A stretch of 64,000 bases of DNA from Pyrenopolyporus hunteri (taxonomy: Eukaryota; Ascomycota; Sordariomycetes; Xylariales; Hypoxylaceae), in the NCBI GenBank assembly GCA_902806595.1, contig CADCXC010000044.1, forward strand, positions 310,001-374,000, in the 5' to 3' direction. The position numbers and the translations under genes were made by a program. The notes beneath the pieces are model-generated. The model had not been told where the DNA came from and searched no databases. It worked only from the letters and a program-made list of their open reading frames with translations. Shown piece after piece: positions 56,264 to 64,000 of the stretch (position 1 is the stretch's first letter; each line of letters starts with the position of its first letter).

Positions 56264-58816
56264 CAAGCCTCGTGCCCAGTCGCAAGGCAATGCCCCAAAA
56301 ATCTAATGGGACCCATAGTGGATAAACGAACCCGACTTAGAAGCGTCAAGCCGCTACTCGAAGGAACATATCTCAATAGCGAATTAGATATAACGATAAT
56401 GTTAGGAATTTTTAATCATGTATACGAGTCGAAAGGGCCAGACACAATAAAGTCACCAACATTATCCTACCCGCGATGCCCCCGATCGAACCCAAATTAA
56501 AGATTAGCCGGGGTCCCAGGCGTTGGACATGTCCCCAATAACGTGTCGCTGCCGACATCGAGTCTTGAGATATCGTTAGACGCCTAAAGAGACTAAGAAG
56601 AAAGCTCTTCGATACAACTGTTACAGAGACCACTACACCCACGGACGACGGCCTAACTCCAAGCAATATCATCACGTCCGAGGATAGCCTAAGCGGGGTA
56701 GCGGATCGGGACTGGTCGTTCACTCTTCAGTCATGGAAGACGTGTAAACTTCCCACTTCCTCCTAGGACGTAGCACGCGACAGGGAGTCCGGGAAGGAAG
56801 ATTATCAAGAGGAGGGTAGATGGTCGGAGGGGGCTAAGCACGATTTTCGAAAGCACACTGAGCGGGCAGGCATTTACAACTCAGCAATTGCTAGCTTAGG
56901 GGAAAACTACGACATTGAAATTGGCGCCTGCAATGACGGGGCTACTCAAGCCGCAGTTGGAAATTGGCTCGACACTATAGAATTGGGCTTGGAAAGTATT
57001 CGCCATCAACGCCCAGGAAAAGCTTATAGAGATATTTCCATTTTAGGGCTTACAATTCGTATCCAGCTTCCAGGATCGTATCGATGATGGCGCCAACATC
57101 TCCAACACGGCAAAAACGATCCGTGATAGGACGAAAGGTAGGTATATATTTGGAATTCGGTATAGTGAGGAAATATTTTCCGGGCAGGGTCTCGGACCAT
57201 CGTTGTGTAGCCTAAGACCTTACGTTATACTCAGGGGCTAGTTCGCCGGATTTCCATGTGATACGTCGCCACCGGTTCACGGAGGGTCGCCCCAATCACG
57301 AAGCTTCGTCGAAGAGACGGTGAAGGGGGCTTCGAGGATAAACCATGCCTTATTCCTCGCATCCTCGTTGCTTGGAGGGGTTGGACCGCACGTTTCTTTA
57401 GGATAAGCCGGCACTGAGGCTCGACCGGGAGCCAATCAAGCAGCGACAGCTAATAGGTACTAGCCAACCAGCACGAATCAAAGGAGCTTGCTTCCCTGGA
57501 TCTCGGATCTTGCAATATACCTAGATAAGTACGGAAACTACCCGAAGCTGCACGTCCACAATATCGAATAGTAATGCTGGTAATAATCTAGAATCTGGAC
57601 TTCCAGAGCTAAAGTCTAGACTCGTGCTCGCCCGCGTCGTCTGACCTTAGCTTGATCCCAAAATAACTTACACGATTTGTATCACCGTGGAATCCAAGAA
57701 ACCGAATATGTTGGCATCTCCACAAGCCCTCTTCCCTTTTCGGATACTGTCATCGAGCTCCCCGGAGGTTCTCACGACGCTGCCGCGTAGGAAGGAGTAA
57801 GGCTCCGCACGATGTCGTTGTCGCAACCTTGGCGGCGCGAACTTATCTTAGTCAACCATGAGAAATGTCACGATATGTCGTGTAGGTGACGGAGAGATTT
57901 GAAATATGACGCATTTGCTTGGTTGATTCGCCAGCCACCGACCCCCTTTTTTTTTTCTCGTGGAGCCGATGCATCGACGGCCTGCAGGCACGAGGCTATC
58001 CCAACAGCGCAAGATTCTGGGCTCCCCTCCTTCCCGGAGCCGACCCCTGGTATCCTTTTAGGAAGGACGCTATTCGCTCTGCTATTATTATCGGTAGGGG
58101 AGGCGGATAGAAAAGGAAAACGCTCCCTTTTGCTCCTGTTTTGCTGCGTATTTACCCCGGGCTTCTGATAAACCCCCAGTCGACCCCTAGTCCGCCAATA
58201 TACGGCTAAATAGGTGGCGGGCTCTCAACGTCACGTCTCTACTACCCCAACTATCTTTTCCTCGGTCCTTGCTACTCCAATCGATGCCTATTACGGCCTT
58301 CCGTTTTCCGAACAAAGTGTTTTTTCGCAGCACGGAAGTGTTTTCGTCAGCAAGTTCGTAAAGTGTAGCCAAGACTCGAGCTACTGTAGATGCTTCATAC
58401 GCAATTCGAAGATCTTTCAGTTTCCACGGCTCGATATCCCCTTATTCTTGCTTGTGGGGGCCCCGGCCCGCGCTCCTACTTCGTTATATCATCGCGTATC
58501 ATCTACGAGCTTGGGGCCGAGGTGGAACTCGCACACGCTATAATGAGCCGTTCGATGGGTATTTAAATTCCAGAGCACCTGGAACATCTTCCTGCGCATG
58601 TGAGCTCACCCACTTGTATCTGCTGCTTTGTCGTTGCTTCCAATATCAAGCCTCACTTACTCTACCAAGGGCGCCACTTGAAACCTCGCGCGTAATACGT
58701 AAGTCTTCAATGGAATTAATAGCAGACTTAGAGATCATTTCTGACACAGCTCGATACAGTTAATCCTTAAGACCTTGATAGTCGGTCATTCAGAAGCTTC
58801 GGGCCAGGCACTCAGG
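56264..58816. other. Gene-poor region (2.5 kb)
   Basis: No supported gene. Short frames at 57899-58168 and 58214-58763 have no protein features. A T-run (57947-57956) and pyrimidine-rich stretches occur. The right end is the promoter of the AA8 protein. Confidence 0.3.
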
Positions 58817-59681
58817 ATGCGTTGGAATCATGGTTTAATGTGCGTCGCTGCGGCGCTCGGTCTTGGTGCGTAAACCAGCCCTAGGAAAATAAGTAAGGGG
58901 GGATGGAGGGGGCCCCAAGTATCGATAGTCACGAAGAGCGTTGGCTAATGTTTGCGGCGGGTCGGTCGTATATATAGTTGGCGAAAGCAACGCCGATGTG
59001 TTCCGCGACCCCGACACCGGGTTTTCATTCTCACAGAAGGCCCTCCCGATCACTACGGGTGACTCTTACATCACGTTCCGCATCGCCATCCCGAGTCCCG
59101 CGACCGCAGGCCAACCGTACGATGCCGTGCTTCAGGTTGTCGCCCCCAATATAGCCGGCTGGGTTGGCGTAGCCTGGGGCGGTTCTATGTTATATAACCC
59201 CCTGCTTATCGGCTGGCCGAATGGTAACAGCGGCACGGTATCTATGCGTCAAGCAACGTAAGTCAGAATTTCGTTAACATATATAGGGCTATGCGCTCCC
59301 CCTTCCCCCGGCCCGGAATAGCCTACTCGGCTAAAGGAGCACGGAATTAACATTGTCAATAGCTCCCACACAGCGCCGGCAGCATACTCGGGGGCTACAC
59401 TACAACTTCTCTCGAAAGGAACTAAGACCAACGGCACTCACTGGCAGTACACGGCTAAGTGCACGGGATGCACTCTGTTCACGACCTCTGGAAGTAGAAC
59501 CAAGTCGCTCAACCCGGCGGGCACCAACCGGCTCGCGTTCGCCTACTCCAGGATCAAGCCGAGCCAGCCCGCCAACAGCAACTCCCCGATCAACGTCCAC
59601 GAGCTCTTCACATACTGGGATCACGACTTCGCGTCGGCCGGAAACGCCGAATTCCAGGAGCTAGTTAGCAGGAACTTGTGA
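58817..59681 (+). CDS. Stand-alone AA8 cytochrome-domain secreted protein (CDH-cytochrome/DOMON type)
   Basis: Three exons (58817-58865, 58978-59257, 59363-59681) encode 215 aa with consistent phases. Exon 1 supplies the signal peptide MRWNHGLMCVAAALGL; the start could also be the ATG at 58838. The mature part begins NADVFRDPDTGFSFSQ and has GDSYITFRIAIP, GWVGVAWGGSMLYNPLLIGW, GTHWQYTAKCTGCTLF and LAFAYSRIKPSQPANSNSPI. These match the cytochrome b domain of cellobiose dehydrogenase: the Met after GGS is the likely axial haem ligand, the His of THWQ or a nearby His is a candidate for the other, and CTGC forms the usual disulfide pair. No dehydrogenase or CBM1 domain follows. An extracellular electron-transfer role, for example to lytic polysaccharide monooxygenases, is inferred. 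The middle and last exons lack an ATG-initiated frame, so simple ORF calling would miss the gene. Confidence 0.86.
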
Positions 59682-60771
59682 GTTACCCCGAGATGGGATT
59701 TCCGGGACTGGGACAGGGGCGGACTTTATGGATGGAAGAAGATGGCGGCGAAGATATAAACAAACTTATTCTGAACCCCTTCTGACCGAATCAATACATT
59801 AAGAAATTCTTCGCTCGCGTTCCCACCCGTGAAGAATCTGCGGAGAAGGGGGAGCATTGTGCCTTAAAAGGTGTGTTTCTGTGTGCCTCGATCCCTGAGC
59901 GCTATTTACTTGCTACGCTGAGAGCGGGAGGTTATAAGTGTTATGATATGCTTAGATATAAGGGGAGGAGTGCTCTGAATAATTGACTTCACTGTCCTTT
60001 CCGATTCGGATGCCTTACATCGCTGTAGATAAAACGAGTAGTATTCTTTTCGGCCTCGTGGATGCGATGGTTCTCTGAGAAGCGAGTCGTCCTCGATCCG
60101 TGTTACTTCGAAACGTTACGTCTGAGTGTCTGAGGCTCAACCGTGTCCCGAAAAACTCTGCTGCTGCTACTGTCGTATCGACCACATAATGCGGTGACCA
60201 TGAATGACATCACGTTTGAAGTAATTATAGACATACATCAGACGATACATCATCTCATCGAAACGGATGAGGGAATAGCAAACACAAAACGATCCCATGA
60301 AGATGTCGCTAAGCGCGCATTTTTCGCATTTACACAATTCACGAGACGGAGCACAAGTTATGCCAGGAAACCGCATCTTGAAACAAGGAATAGGAGTATA
60401 ATTACGGTGTGAAAAGATGTCGATGACAACGGCTAACGTCTAACAAAATTTCAACATTGGTAGTAAATAATAAAAACAGCAGTAAACAGCAACAACAAAA
60501 AAAACAGACATTAACACCTTCGCGCGTGGAAATGAATGTTTCTCTTTTTTTCCAAGATTTTTCTCTACTAGGCAGTGCGGAGGAGAGTATCCCGCCAGGG
60601 GGAAATTGCTAGGTAATGCTTGCTCTGCTTTTAGACCAGGGGGGGGTTTGGGTGTTCCGGTCCAGACGTCTGCTCTTCTTCCTCCGTTTTTCCTCTTCTT
60701 CGCCTTCCTTCCCCCGGCGAGCTCTCTTCCGCGTATCCTAGCAGATTTTACTCCGCGGAGGCGGGATCCGT
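59682..60771. other. Intergenic region between convergent genes
   Basis: 3' flanks of the AA8 and DUF1996 genes. The frame at 60143-60412 is featureless. A CTGCTGCTGCTAC-like stretch lies near 60160. No gene supported. Confidence 0.3.
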
Positions 60772-62191
60772 CTAAGCCTTGATAGCCATCTCGCCCATGG
60801 GGAGAGCCGCGAGCCCTGGGTTTGTGGGTTAGCGGGGTATTTTGACGGGGGAGACAGGGGTAAGAAGGAGGGGGAGGGTGAATATTATGGATTAGGAATG
60901 AGGATAGAGGATGAGGAAACTTACAGCCATCGACCTCCTCCGGAGCTTGTTGCGGCTTGGTGCAGGCGCTGTACTGGTCGGGGGTCTGGGCGTGGATGCC
61001 GGCGGCGGCGCAGTCGGTGTTGAGGCCGCAGCGGTTGATGTTGTCCATGGCCTTCTGGAGGGTGTCGCCGTCCCAGCCGAAGATGTAGTCACCGTGGGCA
61101 GCAGGGCCACTAGGGACATATATGTCAGTAAGCGACTCCTATGCGCGTACTCTCCCCTCATGCACAGAAGGAGAAAGGGAATAGACTTACCCGATGTTCA
61201 TGGAGTAGACGTAGGGGTTGGAGCCGTCGGTGGGGAAGTCGGGGCTGTTGGCGAACTCGGTCACGTTCCACATCAGCTCGTACATGATCTGGGGGAGCTT
61301 GACGGGGTGCGAGGAAGGGCAGGCACCGCCGCCGGTGGCGCCGGAGCCGGAGCTGTACGCGACGTGGCTCTGGTGGTCGGGGCTGTCCAGGTTCTTGCCA
61401 TCCCAGCATCTGGAGGGATGTTAGTCCATCTGTAGGTTGCGGAAAAGGCGTATTTCAAGTAACCAAAGGATACTCACGTAGGGAAGATGATGGTCTGTCG
61501 GATCATCTTGCAGTTCTTGCCCTTGGGGATGTCGACGGTGTCGGAGCCGGTGCAGGGAGCACCACCAACGAAGGTGTTCTCGTTGGGCGACGTCCAGCAT
61601 CGGTGGCAGATGTTGGACTTTTGGACCTTGTTGGGGTCGGTGTTGGCGGCGTTACCAGCCAGCATACGGAAACCCTAGAGCCGGTCAGAACGGTTCTAAC
61701 TCCGGAGCAGTCTAAATTTCATTCTTATTTTCTTTGCTTTTCTATTCCTTTTTTCTCTTCTCTTTTCTAGCGCTTACCTTCTTGAAAGCGGTGACCTTGC
61801 CGCTGGGAATGTAGTAGAGGTCGAGACCACCCTTGTTGATCAGCTTTCCTTGCGGGCCACCGTTGCCGACCTGAGGAACGCGCTTGTAGGTGCCGTTCTT
61901 CGCCTTGTAGAACATGACGGCGGTCCAGTAGTTGGACTTGTCCTCCTTGAAGGTACACGATGTGCAGGTCGAGGAAGACATGTCGTGGATCTCAGGCTCC
62001 ATGGTGATGTTCAGGGAGTTACCACCGACCAGCTGGTGAAGGTGAGGAGTGTACTTCATGCCGGGGTTGACTAAGGGGTCGATACGGTCGACGACCAGCT
62101 GGGAGCATGCGAACCGCAGCATAGTGTTGCCGAACTGGGCGTAGGCATTCTGCGCCAGCAGAGCGGCGGCAGCTAGGGAAGTCAGCTGCAT
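60772..62191 (-). CDS. DUF1996 secreted protein
   Basis: Five exons (61778-62191, 61478-61674, 61191-61409, 60925-61109, 60772-60815) give 352 aa with all phases matching. The signal peptide is MQLTSLAAAALLAQNAYA. The DUF1996 core follows at once: FGNTMLRFACSQLVVDRIDP, NPGMKYTPHLHQLVGGNSLN, STCTSCTF, NYWTAVMFYKAKNGTY, then FRMLAGNA, KSNICHRCW, IIFPTCWDGKNLDSPDHQSH, GGGACPSSHPVKLPQIMYEL and HGDYIFGWDG. The last short exon encodes WLAALPMGEMAIKA before the TAG, as expected for the family end. These proteins are abundant secreted fungal proteins with no established enzymatic activity; conserved His and Cys residues suggest a metal site or disulfides. The gene has the densest intron pattern and strongest coding signal in this half of the window. 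Confidence 0.93.
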
Positions 62192-63808
62192 CGTGACTGA
62201 GTCGACCTCGAACGTTGATCGATGAGCCTTGAGGAGGAGGATAAGGATGAGCTATACGTCGAACGCGCAACGACGGTTAGGTGTGAAACCTTAGGGAGAG
62301 AGAATCACGGTTGCAGAAGTGAAATCCGGGGAGCTGAAACCTGGGGAAGTTCGTGATGCCCGTCGTACTTGTATGATTCGTGGGAGGGCGCTCTCGCCGG
62401 CTCGCATCGACGAACTGCCGAACGCGAGGAACTCGTTCGAAAGTTTCCTTCACTTTGGCACGCCGAAACGATTGGCCAGGATCATTTCCCAACTTGATTG
62501 ACATCGATTTCCGTATTGGGGGCCCAGGGCGGCCGTGGCTCCGCGTGTTGATTGATCCTTGGGCCTGCTTTCAACCCCCTTCTGGCTGTATCGCATTTAC
62601 CCGGTTATTTACACCTCCCAATTATAGAACCGCGATAAATGGCAGAGTGACAACAAGCCGCATATGACGGTCGGAAATATGGGTCTGAACAAGCTTGAAC
62701 TGAGTATGGGATGGATTCGCCCTTTGCCACTGGCCGCTCGTTCATACACTAACACGTGTGTGTAAGTCGGCCTGAATTAGGCTGCGAAGCGACACCTTCC
62801 AGGTCGCCTCATCCGTAAAACCGCATCGCGGCGTTCTAGGCGTGATCGAGAATTTTCTCTCTCTAACGGCCACCATTCTAGAGTCCGGAGGTTGACATTT
62901 TCTTCTCGCCACACTGTCCGTCTTTCCAGCTGAGAATGATATCTTCCCCATGGCGCCGTGGTTGACGATCGATCGACATCCGCTGATAGCCTTATGGCCG
63001 AAGGCGCGCGGCGGTGGCTACCAGGGTGCCGAAGGGGCACCCGCTCTTCACTATATCCGGTCGAAATCTCGGCCTTAATGTAGAGAGGAGGAAGAAGTGC
63101 CAAGATATCCTATAAACCCTGGCCCGCGGCATGCCAAACCGCAAGCATGGTCGAGTACACATGGTAGTGTCGTCATCTGCCTAACAAGAATAAAGAGAGT
63201 TTCCTGTTTGATTCGTCTCGCTGGGTCAGCACGGATATTAGTGGCACGTCCAGACATTTTCATTAGGGCATAGCTCTCTCTTCGGCTTCTCGTGATATGC
63301 TGGAGGACGTGGGTGCGGCCTGTAAGATGAAACATGCCGCCAACCACATCGCTGGCGCTATATTGCGGCTGCTTGCCACAGGCCTCCTCTCAGCGAAGTT
63401 CCCAAGTGACCGGCCGGGTAACTGTGCCGTAGGGCATATTCCTAAGCGTGGCCACAGTTTTCCGAGACAATGTGAATTCCAAATCATAATATCGTGACAA
63501 GGGCTGCGGAGTTACTCTTTTAGATTGATGTGCATTCATACCATAGCTAGTCCCCGAGCACAAAATTCCAACTCGATCATAACACACACGGCGTATAATA
63601 GGCCCGCAAGCGTGTTATTGTTGATAAGAGGCTTCCAAATAAGATAGATAGGTAGGTAGATGGTACCTTAGTCTATTAGATCAGTATGCAGCCTGAAATC
63701 GGTTTGAAGTTGATCGCCCCTGAGAGCCGCTCCCATCCGGGTTGGCAGGGGCAAATGCCTTGGAAGTCTTGGAACGCTCGAGAACAGGTGCCGGCAAGTA
63801 CAACAATA
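62192..63808. promoter_or_regulatory. Upstream region of the DUF1996 gene; no other gene seen
   Basis: The DUF1996 start at 62191 reads away from this region, so its promoter lies within the first few hundred bases. Several 60-110 codon frames overlap on both strands without protein features. No RNA gene identified. Confidence 0.35.
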
Positions 63809-64000
63809 TTACCCAGACTTTCTGACCCCAGAGAAAAAATGTTAATTCATCATAAAAATTTTTCAATTCAACAAACTGAGATTCACCTACCGGGTTGGCC
63901 GGGGTTCCTGCGGGCGTGGCGTATTCGGGTTGGTTAGAGTCTCCTCGCCGGCGACGACGATTCTATAAGCTTGCCACATGCCATCTCGGAGTTCATTAAT
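63809..64000 (-). CDS. Last two exons of a gene entering from the right edge (partial, tentative)
   Basis: On the minus strand the edge frame reads INELRDGMWQAYRIVVAG and on through a Pro/Arg-rich stretch to a GTAGGT donor at 63890. A 69-base intron with an ATTAAC branch and TCAG acceptor (63822-63890) joins it to a 13-base terminal exon (63809-63821), giving a C-terminus ending PRPTRKSG. Phase and splice signals agree, and the peptide is protein-like, but only about 40 residues are present and I do not recognise the family. Confidence 0.38.

Noticed and set aside
60440..61048. 202-codon minus-strand frame with hydrophobic end
   Set aside because: It is exon 4 of the DUF1996 gene read through its last intron; proper splicing at 60924/60816 gives the family's normal C-terminus.
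1..64000. CRISPR arrays, bacterial operons, rRNA or tRNA genes
   Set aside because: No regularly spaced repeats, no ribosome-binding-site-led gene strings and no tRNA cloverleaf or rRNA motif recognised by eye; a tRNA scan would be needed to exclude single tRNA genes.

Overview
The window looks like nuclear DNA from a filamentous ascomycete, probably a Sordariomycete. Its genes carry short introns (about 50-105 bases) with GTRAGT-like donors and CTAAC/CTRAY branch sites. The families are typical of Pezizomycotina: DUF1996, But2, PIR-like wall protein, CorA-like, allantoate-permease-type MFS. One retroelement has been hypermutated in a RIP-like way. The class-level assignment is inference from gene content.

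Layout, left: the start of a minus-strand gene leaves the left edge (1-140). Then come an FBXO21-type F-box/SirB1/YccV protein (1172-3331, +), ribosome-biogenesis factor UTP22/NOL6 (4363-7827, -), and mitochondrial succinyl-CoA:3-oxoacid CoA-transferase (8834-10521, +) with an apparent one-base frameshift near its end. These are followed by an unrecognised 490-aa protein (11416-12959, +), a secreted Ser/Thr/Asn-rich protein (13732-15714, -), a monocarboxylate-type MFS transporter (16618-18218, -) and a giant secreted Gly/Ser/Pro repeat protein (19921-24628, -) with one internal frameshift.

Layout, middle: an EI24/RRT8-like membrane protein (26148-27135, -), a berberine-bridge-type FAD oxidase (27735-29249, -), a CorA-like membrane protein whose 5' half is unresolved (30603 to about 32765, -), an NHA1-type Na+/H+ antiporter in six phase-consistent exons (33578-35530, -), a GST-like protein (38140-38948, +), a short TTAGGG tract (39019-39057), and a small unknown protein (40152-40557, +). 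Next is a complete but hypermutated Ty1/copia retrotransposon (40696-47808) with 120-bp LTRs, a GTTAT target-site duplication, a half-tRNA-iMet primer site and eroded reverse transcriptase motifs. In much of its body, surviving C and G sit mainly in CpG dinucleotides.

Layout, right: a gene-poor stretch, then a secreted PIR-like/mucin/But2 wall protein (50649-53714, +), an allantoate-permease-type MFS transporter (54522-56263, +), a stand-alone AA8 cytochrome-domain protein (58817-59681, +), a DUF1996 secreted protein (60772-62191, -) and the last exons of a minus-strand gene entering from the right edge.

There is no operon or obvious biosynthetic cluster. Housekeeping genes occupy the left 11 kb. 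The rest is enriched for secreted or surface proteins, transporters and redox enzymes, and is split by the retroelement. All gene models were built by eye from reading frame, splice consensus, phase arithmetic and remembered family patterns, with no database search.
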